Shown one piece after another: positions 1 to 13,300 of a DNA stretch of 64,000 bases. Source of the stretch: Apteryx mantelli (lineage: Eukaryota > Chordata > Aves > Apterygiformes > Apterygidae). Below the pieces are notes generated by a model, which saw nothing but the letters and a program-made list of their open reading frames with translations, made no database searches and was not told the origin of the DNA. The stretch is from contig NC_089991.1 in assembly GCF_036417845.1 (NCBI RefSeq), positions 10,855,001-10,919,000 of the forward strand. Direction: 5' to 3'. The position numbers and the translations under genes were made by a program. Each line of letters opens with the position of its first letter. The first letter of the stretch is position 1.

Positions 1-1218
1 AAATTCTGCACCTTGTAGTGCTGAAACACATAATTTTCTTTTTATTAAGGAAGGCTTAATTGAATGAATCTTGAACGTTACCTGGGCTACAATATAATTT
101 TTATGTAACCTGGAGTAATGAATTTTTCACCATTCTTGCTTTCTGCTGTTCAGTTTTACTCTGCTTAAGTAGTAAAATTGAACTTGTGTTCTCGTTTATC
201 AATAGTACAAGAAAAAAACTAGTTTCATATGTATGAGGCCCAAAAAATAAAATGTTAATGCCTAAAACTGTTGTCTAGAAACTGAGCCACATTGGGTTGC
301 TTTATATGCCTATATTTTTAGCTAAAGTCTGATTTAAGGTTACAATACTAGTCAGTAAAGTGTGCTGTGGTTCCATCAGTTAAGGCAGAACTGAAACCAA
401 CAGTTTTAGTAGAATTTAAGTGCTGTTTTTTCTTTTAGATTATACTCAGGTTGGGATAGTGTTTAAATAAACCCAGACTTAAGTTCTTAAACGTTCTTAA
501 TCAATTTGCAACAGCAAATATTCTGATTTCAAGTAAATCTGTCAGCTGTTTATAAGCTAAGACATCAGTAGAGAGGTCTTGACACTGGTGTTCAGTAAAG
601 TTGTTTGGGGTACTCGGTGGCTGTGGAAAAGGTAAGTTGCTTTAGTACCTCTTCTTCGTTTCATCTTTTTTTTTTTTTAATGATTTTAAAATGACTGAGT
701 GCAGGAAAAAAACAAAGTTGTTACCATGCATTTCACACTTGTCTCGGTATTTTGGTATACCTTTATGTGTTCCTGAGTGTCACAATGTATGCAAGTCTTT
801 GATTTACCTCCTAGCACACAGCTTGGCCCAGAATGGAATATCATGCATTAAGTGACTGTTACTGGCATGTTGCGTTTCTGATAAGCTGTTTATACAGCCG
901 GAGCTGATTGTGCCTCTTGTGCTTCTCCAGCGGAGTCCAGCAGTATCCTGATGCACTATACTGTGCACTGCATTAAGATTGTGTGGTTATCATAAACAAA
1001 AGTCTTTGAATCTGCATTCCTGCCACTTAATGATTGGCATTCCATGCTGTGCCTTGCTGTAATAGTGTTGATTCAGCACTGTGGGAGCTTTCGGATTGCT
1101 TTGAAAACTTGTAAGGTTTATGGATGTAGGGGAGGGGGGCTCGACAGGATTTCAGAAAAGACTACAGGCGCTTTTTTGCTGTTACCTTCATTACTTCTTG
1201 TCTTAATGCCTTACACAG
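1..1218 (+). other. CLINT1: CLINT1 intron (partial), no exon recognised
   Basis: AT-rich sequence with no segment matching the ENTH-domain coding sequence. It is taken as the 3' end of the intron preceding the exon at 1219. Confidence 0.75.
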
Positions 1219-1393
1219 GTGAAAGATATGATCCTGAGCCCAAGTCAAAATGGGATGAAGAATGGGATAAAAAAACTGCTTTTCCATTCAGTGATAAATT
1301 AGGTGAGCTAAGTGACAAAATTGGAAGCACAATTGATGATACCATCAGCAAGTTCCGAAGGAAAGATAGAGAAGACTCTCCAGAAAGGTGCAG
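1219..1393 (+). CDS. CLINT1: CLINT1 exon: post-ENTH linker
   Basis: The acceptor is cttacacag and the donor is gtacta. The exon starts with the last two bases of a Ser codon (A|GT) and reads ERYDPEPKSKWDEEWDKK through FRRKDREDSPERC, ending in AG, which the next exon's T completes to Ser. The first residues match the region just after the ENTH domain in human CLINT1. Confidence 0.93.
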
Positions 1394-4300
1394 GTACTAG
1401 AGCTATTTTAACATGAATTTATTCTGTAAAATTGTTATTATAAAGCGCTCTGATATTGCTAGTTAGTCCTCTGCCATTCTTTTTATCTGTATGGAAATGT
1501 CTTTAGGGTCTATACCTGCTTTCTGGACTTCTTATGCAGCTCTTACTGGCCTTAGGGAATAATGTAACTCTGTTGAGAGTTAACTGCTCTTGGCTGCCTT
1601 CCATGACAGCCCCTTGCTTAGACGGCTGCTGGCAAAGCAGGGAATTTGGCTGAAGTTTCCTAAGCCCTTGCTTGTCTCAGCATTTCAGTGGTCTTTCTTG
1701 TGCCAATATACTTGAGGCTGCCATTTCATGCTACAGTTGCGCTGAACGCTGAAGTGCCAGTGAAGAGGGAGATATAAAACTGCTTCAATCCACCTTGGCA
1801 CCTTTTATTCGCTGTACTGCTTCTTCACTGAGCCTGTCTCAGGAAGAACAGACTGCAGGTGACTTATTTCAATATCAAGAAAATAGTGTAAATTTCAGTT
1901 GAACCTCTGAACAAACCTGTCATACTTCACATCTGGCTATTAATTTTTTTCAGTAAAGACGAAAATTTGTACTGCTTTGCCTGCAGAAAGAACTTTCAAT
2001 GCACTTTACTTCAACAGGTGCGTTGAATTTTATTAACTGGAGATCAAATCAATACTTAACAGAATCTGAAATCACTGTAGAAAAAGCCCAAGTATATTGA
2101 AATAATTCCCTTTTGAGAAGCAGCTTAAAATTCAAATTTGCACTGAGATTTGATTAATATTTTTCTTCCAGTAATATGTTCAAATATGTCCACACACATT
2201 TTTGTATATAGGTAAAATTTATATAAATACACATATGTATGTATGTGTACCCCCCCAATAATCCTAATAATAGCATTTCTGAGAAAAAGGCAGTATGGCC
2301 TTCTTGCTAGAACATTAATAAATCATAAAACTGGTACTCTTTGCACACATCAGGATTCCCTCTTAGAACTTACTATCAATAGACTACAAAGAGAAAGGAT
2401 CAGAAGAAAAGTAAACAATTTCAAATTTAACAGTGGTACATTGCTTTGTGCTCTTCTGTACTTACCTTTCAAAAGCAACTTGTCATGTGAAGCCTGTAAA
2501 GCTCACTAGCCATATATCGTGTAAAGGATGTGCAGTAAACAGATAATATTTATCTTACTTCCTTTGCCTTATGTCTGAATGACTTCTGGATTTTTGCTTT
2601 TGCTGGTAAAGTCCTGCATCTTCCAGTGTTTTAGACAATCCTTTCTGCAGTCTAATCTCCAGTAAAAGCAGATTATTTTGATTTCCCCACTGTACATCTC
2701 TACCCCAAGTTATATTGATCATCTTTTTCACTGACTAAAATTGCATTTTTTTTTTTTTTTTTTTTTTTTGGTTCTCAGTTTGGGTTTTGTAACCTTTGTC
2801 CCTTTTTTGTTTTTTCTTCCATTTTTTGGAAGATGTTCAAAATGTCAGGTACAGTATTTGTTGTCTTTTGAAATTGTACCAGATCAGAAATAATAAACTT
2901 GGTATTTGAAATAAAAGGGGATTTTGAGGGACATGCATAAACAAGAAGGTTCTTGGTGGTTGCAGGTTCTTCTGCTATAAGAAAGAATCCAGATTGCAGC
3001 AGTATGTCTTTTCTAATATTGCTTAAGGTACAAGCCTGAAGTGTCCTTTTGGCTTCTCTTGGCATGCTGATTGGACAATATGGAAGGTATTTTACTGGAG
3101 AAGTTGAAACTTATGGGTTTCTTTCTGCAGAAGGCATCAATTTTTGAGGTGTTGCCTCAAGGATCTAAGAAGATTGAACTCCAGGTTATAGAATGTCTGT
3201 TTATACTTAAAGCTACTGTAAATAACAAACCTCATAATTCATATTATAATGTATTAGCTGAATACTCTATTTTGTACAAAGCTAAATATTGAAACTTTAA
3301 AATTTCATCTTTTCTATTTATTAATAATTATGTGTGACTTGAGTTCACAACAACATAACATCTTCTTGTAAATGCTTTGTGAAACCCTCGCACTTCTGTT
3401 TTTTCCAGACTTGCAGCAAATTTATTTTCTAAAAACAAAAAGTCTCCAAAACATTTGCTAGTTTATTTGTAGCCTGCTAGTATGCCATGATGTTTTGTAT
3501 TACGGTGAAGTCTTTCTAGGAAAAGTGCCTGAATGGTGACGCTCGCTCACCTGGCAAATCTGCTTGTTGCATGTTCTGTTGTTCTAATGTAATAGCTTTA
3601 TAAATCACTTTCTTTTGCACTGCAAAGCCAATAAAGGTCTTGAAAGCACTAAGACAGAATAAATCTGATTTGCACATTTTTAGGCTGGTTAACAGAATTC
3701 AGATGACACAATCTTTATCTCTGATATATGAACCAGAAGAACGTGGCCTAACTTTTGGATTTCTGACTCTACTTGTGAAGCTGGTAGTTGCACAAAAAGA
3801 AAAAAAATTGCTTGAAGTAACTCAAGTGGTGATCTAGCTGGTGGCAGTTTACAGCAGATTTAAGTGAAACTGCAATTCATACAACTAACTCTGTAGAAAC
3901 CTGATCTACAGTTTTTTCATAGAAGAAAAATGTTTGTATTGCTGTGAAGAACTGAAGTCCTTTTCCAGTAATATATCCCCTTGGAATTAGAGAAGACCAG
4001 GAAATGATACTCGGTGGGGAAGGAAAACCTCTGGTTTTCTTTCATAGGGCTTGTTAGTTCGTAGTTCTTAGACAAATAAACCAATTGCTGCCCTGATTCT
4101 AGCCTTGTGCGTTGAAATTGTACTTTTTAGATTACTTGTAGATACACAGATGTTCTTAGGAAATGTTACTTTTTTCAAAAAAATTCTTAAACTCTCTGTC
4201 AGTCCTTGTTTCTCCAGTATTCAAAATGGTTAATGCAGATAACAGGATAGAAAAGAAGCCGAACATTCTTTCGTACTCCTATAAAAGGATACAACAGCTG

Positions 4301-7300
4301 TGTTTTTTAAAGGTGGCTTCCATGTGGAGCATTAGCTGTGCAGCAGGTTGTGTTTTAGGTGGTCTCAAATTATCAGTAAACCATTGCTTTAAGGAATGTT
4401 GTTTTTTAAAAAAAGAAAGAAAAATGCCAAGGCAAAGAAAGAGAGCGTGTAGCTATACCTAGGCCTATAGAAGTTGTAACCATGTACTTTCTTTGTAGAG
4501 CTTATAGAGTACATTTGGTACAATATTACCTATAACTTTATTTTTCCATTCATTGTGCAATTCTCAGATGAAGCACTGCAATTTTACTATTCTGGGCATA
4601 GTAAACACTTAAAGGGAACATTAATCTATAATGTTTCATTGCTGTTAATGTGACCATTAAAGAAAAATAAAAAAACAGATCTCCTGAGACAGTTTTGAAG
4701 TGGTACAAGTTGTCAGAGAAAATTGAGTATTGTAATGTTTGTCCTACATTCTGGCATATATGTTTAATTTCCTTTCTCAAAAGCTTTTAGACGTTTTGCT
4801 GTAGATCACTGGAGTCACTTATTCTCATTCTCACATTAGTGAGATTAATCACTACCAGTTCTGTTGAAATAATTCCATTGATCAGAGTTGGATGCTTGTC
4901 AGTCACTTCCTCAGCCCACAGAACATGTATGCAGAGCAGGCAGCCGCTGTAGTGATGACAACTATATTGCAGCAGGTTTTAGAGGCTGTCTTAGCTGTGA
5001 TTGCCCTGGTCTTAGGTACTTTACACATTTAAAAGGCAGCTTCCATCCTAAAAGCCTCAGAGGAGTGTGGGGTTATGTACTGTGCTAATGTGCAAATTGG
5101 TCTTCTCTGGGGGCTTCTATTAAAACCCTGGTGTCACAAACAAAATGTGGTTAGTGGTCCCATCTTATTTATCTGAGTGCTTAAGCAGTGGAAGCCTATG
5201 CACAGAAATCCAGAACCGGAACAGGAGCCTGCTGTTAGCAGGTCAGGGTTGAAGTGCCTTGGAAGTATAAGGTTAGGTGGTGATGTTTGAGTCCGCTTGC
5301 CTGTGTGAGGCTGGCTCAAGCTGATGCTGGTAGTCACTAGGTTGGCCTGCAGCTGTACTTCTTTCTCTCTTTTTTTTTTTTTTTCTCTTTTTTAACAAAT
5401 GGGAACGTTGGGCGTTTATATTCACTAATGTTAATGAATTGAGCCATCCCCAGTGGTGAGTAGGTAATATGCACAGAGGAAATGAGACACATGCAATGTA
5501 TTCCAAAAAGCCCACTATTGTTAACGGAGAACAAAGGCTACCCTCCAGAGTATATTGCAGTTACTGTCGTATTCCCTCTGACAAAGGGACAGCCTTTCTT
5601 AAATTTTGCAGTTTTAGTATTCTAATGCGTTATTAACATACAAAAACCTTCCGTTTTCAACTGTGCGCCCAAAAGGGAATTGCTATTTCAAAATAATTTT
5701 CAATATAGTTAAGCTTTCTGTACAGCAATTTTCACTGTTACATACAAATCTTAGCCTGATGATAAAAGGCAATATGACTGTTGGGTGGGGGGAGCATTGT
5801 GCCTTGTTTATGACGAAAAAGGCTTAAAATGCAAGAGCAGAAAATTTGACAGATTAAACAAATATTAGGCAGTGGTGTCCAGAAAGTTTTCACGTAAAAT
5901 GGTGATGCTTTGGTTCTTTTGTGTTCTAAGAATAAATGTGTGTTCTCTGGTGGAAAATGAATAGCGGCATTGCATGATTCTGTAAACATTTTTTTCCACA
6001 AACATTCTAAAGAAAATAAAAGCCCGCTTACCTGGAAAGAGAAATGAGTTGGAACAGGAGTGGTATTCTTGAAATTTGAAAGATAGTACCTTTATTTGGT
6101 TCACTGCTTCCTCTGTCTTGGTGCAAGTATTCAGCAGACTTTCCAACTTTACTTTTTATCTTGGCAGTGTTATATAGTGTGTGTGTGGGGGGGGGGGGGG
6201 GTCCTGTCAGAAGGTAACTGAATAACTGGAATTAAACACTGATTTCCTATTACCTTCTGCTACGGAATTGCTGTGTAACATGTAACAGAATAACTTGCTT
6301 TTCTTTCCCTCATGTGTACAAGAGGTGCAGTGCTATACTGTCTTAATGTTTTACCCTTCCATCATGCATCATGAACTTTATCGAATGTAGGAAGAAGTAT
6401 TATTATGTCTTTATTATGAACCATCACTATACAGAACTATAGTAATCAAAACTCTTGTGGCCTAAGCAAAATGTCCACTGAATTAACTGAAGTAATGAAA
6501 ATGAATGTTTTTCTATTGTTTTTGTTTTTCTAGTGACAGTGATGAAGAAAAATCGAGAAGAGGTAAATCTCCCAAAGCTGAATTTAAAGATGAAGAGGAG
6601 ACTGTAACAACCAAACATATCCATATTACACAGGCTACAGAAACTACCACCACCAGACACAAACGCACAGCAAATCCGTCAAAAACCATTGATTTGGGAG
6701 CAGCAGCACATTATACAGGGGATAAAGCAAGCCCAGAACAGAATGCTGCTCATACTGCACAGCCCACAGGAAAGGTAAGGCAGCAGGGGAGCACACTAAA
6801 ATGTGACTTGGGAATCTCTTTTCTTCTAAACTCTGAGATGATTTCCAGTTAGAAATACAATTTTTGTTATGCAGCCTTCAGGGGAAGTATTAAAAATAGT
6901 AACGTTGGGGTTTTTCAAATGCTGCGAAATAGTTTAATTATGGAATGTCTCTTCTGTGATCGTTTTAAGATTTAATGTTTTTTTGTTTTGTTTTTTGTTT
7001 TTTAAATAAAGGCATTACCATGTTTACTCTCTTTAGCAAAGTGAAAATCCTGGCCTTAAGTGTGAAGAATTCCCTGAACCTGCACACTTTTTGCCAAATT
7101 ATCAAGCTCTTCAGTTATCAGAAAGAAGACTGAGCCACTAGTTGTTCAGTATTTGATCTGAAATTCAGGCAGGTTCCAGTGACTGGCTTCATAGCCAAAT
7201 CTGCCATCTCTCCAAAAAACTTCCCAGAAAGTCATTTAAGATCAGTGATGTTAGTTGGTTTTGTAATAGGCAAATAACTGCATTTCAAAATTCATATTTC

Positions 7301-10300
7301 ACATCTAATGACTTAAAATTACATACCTTTTAGGCTCTGCTGTAAGTCACTGTAAGTAATACAGCTGGCACTTGAACAAGGTCGTTTTGAATTACCTGTA
7401 TAGCTTTCTGAACTTGCCTGAATTTAAGCTGTCCCTCCAGCATATCTTAATTTCAGATCTGCCTGGATTATTTTCACAGCAAGTTCTGCTATGCTTGCTT
7501 GTATTAATTGAGCAGTTTTCCACTTGCATTTATTTAGATATTGTAGGTGTTTTAAGGAAAACTGTGATCAAGTGGAATATTTTGTCCTATTTGAATTTCA
7601 CCCGCTCTTTTTCAGGAGGGATTTACTCTTCATGATAGTAGAACAGATAAATTATTATTCTTTCCATCTGTTTCTTTGTACTGTTTTTAACCCTAGTCGG
7701 TGTAATAAGAGCTGTACAAGTGCTAAATATTTCCCTCTGGCCCTGTTTTCCTAAAGGGAGAGCTCTTATCCTTGAACAAATGATGCATAATTTTAGTTCT
7801 GGCTTTTTGATTCTTCTTGTACAAACTTCAGACAGAAATGGATGTGCAGTTTAAATGGCAGGAACCTATAAAGGATGCACCGATCAGATTTTTTTTCTTT
7901 AAAAGAGTTGGCTGGGGGTGAGAAGAGATTAACTGTGTGGTTTCTTCTTCAGGCTTCTGTACCTTCTGGCAGCAAGTCATCCAATGACCTGGTGGATCTG
8001 TTGTTTGACGGAGCCAGTCAGCCAGTCTCAACAGGTAAGCCCATTTTGGTTTTACATTCTTAATGCATATTTTGATGAACCAGTTCTGAGGATAAGCTTA
8101 CTTTATCTGAGGAAAACTATTATATAAATAGAGGAATAAATAAATTGAAAAATCAATACTCTAAAATGTAGAGCTGCCTAGAACCTTTTGTAGTAAGCAG
8201 TTTGTGCTAGTGCATAGGATTAAAGCTAGCAGCACAAAGATTAACTACCTGATCAGTCTGTCAGAAACTGTGTTTGTAATGCAGTTATTTTTAATTAACT
8301 CTAAAAGCAAGTGCAATCCATTCAGGTTTAAGCATTCCTTATAGTGCAATTAAAGGGCTAGGCAGCTATGGAAATGGATGATGTTCATATAAGCCTTCAT
8401 CTAAAGTATATGGCAGATGTGTTTCTTTATCTCGTGTTATCTTGGCCCTTGGTTGATCCCAACCTTAATACCAAAATAAAATTGCTGCCTGAAAGTAAAA
8501 CTGTTCACTGTAAAATATGTCCCTTTACTTCTTTAAACATGAAGTTGAGTTTTAAGTCCATTAATATTCATGTCAGTTTGCCCTTAAACTCTCAAACTGC
8601 AGTTTCTTTTTAGGAGTTTGTTTCGGTGTTTTGCATACAGGATTGACATTGGATTTGGGGGAGGGTTGTTGTTTGCTTTTTAAAGCCCCAAACTTTACAG
8701 ACTTGTTGTGCCTATAGGTCCTTAATATGATCAGTTTTGTTTGTGGCTAGTATAGAACATTAAAGGTACTCTTTCGTGTATCTGTGGTCTAATGGCACAG
8801 TTGGAGGAAAGGTAACTGTGGGCAGAATCTTTGTTAAAAGATCACTGAATAGAGAATTAGATATGAGCATGTGCCTTTTTTTAGATAAGAGACCTTTCGT
8901 GTAACTTCTCTCCATTACAAATAGCAGCTTCTGTTACTGGGTATAGGACTTCATTTATACTGTTTGTAGAAGTGTGTGTGTGTATACTGGATGATAAATA
9001 TTCAAATCCACCATTTGTTAAAGAAAATCTAGAATTTGTGAGACTTGGTACCAAAAAATGGCAGTCCAGTGGCTGGATGCCAACATGTGTGCAAAGGTGG
9101 CTGAATTCATACGTATGTAAAGACTACTTTTACTCACTTTTATCCTAAGTTATGTCACTTCTTGGTGTACTGTAGTGGGAACCCCTATAATATGTCACAC
9201 TAGTTTCATTTTAATGCCTAAACAAAGGCAGTATTATGAGCACCTTATGCAATGGGGCCCCTTACATTACTGGGATACTAAAATACTCTGTCAGTATTTA
9301 ATAAAACATAAAATACATCAAAACTCTGTTGCCACCGGGGAGAGGATGGGGGTGGGGTGGGCACGCACAGGAGAATTGTCACTTTAATTGTAATTTATAT
9401 CTCAGTATCAAATACCAGTCTTAATCTTTTCTATCCCGTTTTTCCCACTTCTAGTAGCACCTTGAAGCTTTGGCTACTTTATTTGGGGGAAATTAGATTA
9501 AGTTTATGTCTATGGTTTAGAAATATGTATTATTTCCTGATGTTTCAGAAATAAAATTCATCTCATGTATCTTGTTCTTTTATGCTTAGAGAAAACACCC
9601 CCAAATTTGAAGAACTTTGCATTGTTTTTCCTTCTCTTCTTTAAGTTTGTGTGCAAAGGTGTTCGTGTACATCGGAGTTACTGGAGTTTGGTAGAATTTT
9701 AAGATCCAGGATCAGAATCGCTACCCCAAATCAGTTCTGAAACTTCTTATCCAATTCTTATGGCCTCTTGATCTCATCTTAATTGGGGAAAAATAGAAAT
9801 GGGAGCCTTTTTTTTAATAGAAAAAGAAATTGCATTGAGAACAGAAATTTTCACTTCAAATCGAGCCTTCCTGTATTTCATACAAATAAAGCTAAGGCAG
9901 CTTTCATATTTCAGCATATTTGAATCTTTCATCAGTTTGGTTCTTTGCTTTAGAAGACCTTTTATTATTATTTTTCCCTTCCCTCTCTCCTCTCTTTTCC
10001 AAAGCAACATTTAGAAATGGTGTTGAGGAGAGGCGCATTACCAGCTGGTCCTGCTCAGTAACCTCTTTGCTGCCCTGGGAAGGCAGATGGAAAGGGTTCA
10101 TTTACAGTGACAGATCTCGCATGGGAATCTTTGAGGATAGCTCATGTTGAGAAGATTAGCGCTGTCCTTCACGCGCAGGTCACTCGTTATGACCACTGTT
10201 CCTTGCAGCACAGGGTGTGGGAACTTTCCCAGTGTCACGCAAGACGCAGGGAAGGGGTCAAACGCAGCCTTTGATCTATCCTGTGAAGAAATTGGCAGGG

Positions 10301-13300
10301 AAGTGCTGTGAATTCCAGGAACTCGGAATTTGCTCATCTATATATATTTTCAGGTGCAGAAATATGGAAGAAAGGTGGTGAGGTTTGGGGGTTTACACAT
10401 TACTAAAGCAACACAATTTGTATGCGAGGGAGAAGACTGGTTGCCATAAAGGAGTAATCCTTGCAAAAAAAAATGCAGAATCCGTGGTTAGATCTGCTGG
10501 AAGTAATTTTTGGTGGTGTTGGAGATTAGGTTCTTCAATCTTATCTGATGATACTTTTCTTTAGAGAATTATTGCACTCAGCTTAAGCTCTGCCACCTTT
10601 CTCTGGAACTCAGTGTTTCATTTAAAAATAGGCAAATAAGAGATGGAGAGAAAAGTTGACTAGGCTGAGAATGTTAAGGGGTTATTTGGGGTTTGAACCT
10701 AGTTCTGGCTTCAAAATTAAATTCATCCCTAGATACTTTGACTAACAGCCCAGGAATAATAGGCATGCTATGAAAGCACTGATTTTTGAGGATGTGGTCT
10801 GATAGAATTTGAGACCATGGCATCTATGTTGCTCATTCTGCATATAAAAAACCCAAACCATTAACCTATTTTGAGCCCTGTAACAGAGACGCGCATGAAG
10901 AAAAATGCTGTGAAAATGTTAATTGCAGTGGACAGACTAAACATAATCAACACAGCTTTTGGCTTAATATTTCACTGACTCATCCTACCCTTTTCTTTCT
11001 TAGGTTGTACTCAATATAAAACTTCTATATAAACTTCGGTAAGGTACTTACTAGATCACTTCAGAAATTGTGATGAAGAAATTTCTTCACTTTGTGTGAA
11101 ATATCTTCCCTTTTGAAAAGGTGGTAAAAACTGCAGTAGTGACATATTTCTGAAAATTCTAAGACTGTCCTTGCATTCCCTTCTCATATTTTATATCATA
11201 TGCTACACACACTGCAAGAAAAGGCCATTTCCTCTTGGAAGAACAGTCGCCTTGCTGGCACTGTCTACAGTAAAATAACATTAAAAAGAAATACAAGTAC
11301 ACATGTATTAGAAAGTGAATGTTTCCTTTTATTACTGCTAGCCATTTATTAAAAAGGAGATGGTTCTAGTTTAATTAACCCAGTTGAGAGTAGCAGATGG
11401 GGCAGAATGTCTTGCAGCGATAAGACAATTCAGAAATGGCACCAGATGTTGGAAGTTGTCCCTGGTGGTGTTTGAGTGCAGCACAGATGTTCCAGTCCCA
11501 CCTGGCTAGTTTCTAAGCACTGCAGGCTAAGCAGCTGTGATGTAACCTATATAATGTATGCATAACACTAAAAGCAAAATAATTGAACTGCTACAGCTTC
11601 TTCTAAGGGTGGGGCTGTTTGGAGGTTAAATCTTTGAGGACAAACTACTAAGGTCAACTTTTTGGCTTTCTCAGGTCAGTGGAATATCTAGTTAAAAGCA
11701 GCAGTGAGAATAACTGGCTGATTGCTGTCAACTATGTTCTGGGTTAAAAAACAGGTTGTTTTCCAGTGTATAATTCTTAGAGGGGGGGTTGTAGCTTGGC
11801 GCTTTTTTTAAATGAAAAATTGTTACTAGGCTGTATTCAGAAGTTAATTTATTTGCTAGTATAAAAATGCCTGGTTGGAAAACTTAATGTTCCTGCTTTG
11901 GAAAGGAAGCAAACTTATTTTTAAAAAATAAAATAAAAAAAAAATGCAAGCTCTGTCCTTGAAATCCCAACTCAAGATCATTGCAAAATCATTCATGCTT
12001 TAAGTAACATAACTAAATGTAAGAAGACATTTAATTTTTCATGATAAGCGGCATAATAAATTAACGTTTTTTCCAATAAAAGTGTTTGGCTTTTATCTAT
12101 TATACTTCCAAAGTTTTAATTTCATAAACTGCTAAACTAGTGCCATCACTATCTAGCTGAATCCTCGTTAACCTTTTTAATCTCTCAGAACTTATTTTTA
12201 GAGGTAGTAAGCACAACTGGTATCTTTTGGCTCTTTCCGGGGGGGGGAAAGCAAGATCTGCAGTGCAGTTGGGAATAATCCAGTTTGTTGGTGTTCAGGC
12301 ATGTGTATATAAAATATGGTGATGAATAGGAAAAACAGTGCAGACTTATGGAGCAGAATCAATAAATCCATCTTGCCAAACACAGGACAGCTTTTCTTCA
12401 TAAATCCCTCATGCAGTCAGAGCAATGGATCTTTGCACAATCCTGTAACAGCACTTCGCTTCCTTCTGTTTCTAGGTGGATCAACTGACCCATTTGGAGG
12501 ATTTGCTGATTTTAGCTCAGCTGCTGCTTCAGCAAGTTTCCCATCATCACAAGGTAGGATTAATTTACAGACTGAAATGCTGTTTAGGGGCAGAAAGAGG
12601 GAAGGGATGCCACATGGCATTACTGAAAGTCATTTCCCTTTCCAGGGCAAACTCTGGTTGTTTTTTTTGTTGGTTTTTTTTGGTTTTTTTTTTTTTTTAC
12701 ATAACTGGACCACAAGTGCTAAATTTAGGAAGGAGAAGCCCGTTGTGGGGCACAGCACAATGTGTCTTATTGGACCTGAAGTTTTTCTGAACTTTGTCAT
12801 AAAAATATATTGGTGGAAGTTTAAAATATATCCCTGTTCAACTAAAAGCATATAATAAAACATAGCTCCAACTCTCACTTTGAAATGTACTGAAATAAGA
12901 TGTGACTTCTGGGGTGGAAAAGTGACTAAAACTTGAAATAAACAAGTGTGGGTCTAAGCACTGGCTGGAGAGTACTCATTACACAAAGTTTAAAAAAGAG
13001 CTGAACACCCTCCATTTTTATAATAGCAGACAAGGAGCTATTTTAATTGGCATTCTACAGTATCTTGAATGCTTCAAGATGAAAGTATTTCTGTTTCCAA
13101 AGTGATTGGAAAATTGGTGATGTATCTTTGGCTGTACTGATACAATTTTTATATCAATCGTCATAGTCTTTGTAGTGCTTTATGTAGTGCTTTCAACTAT
13201 TTTATTTATTTGCAAGGAAAAATTAGTCTCTTTTTCTAAAACTCCAACTGACAGTTTGCAAGGCTTTCAAATACAAGTAGGTCTTATTTAAAAAAAAAAA

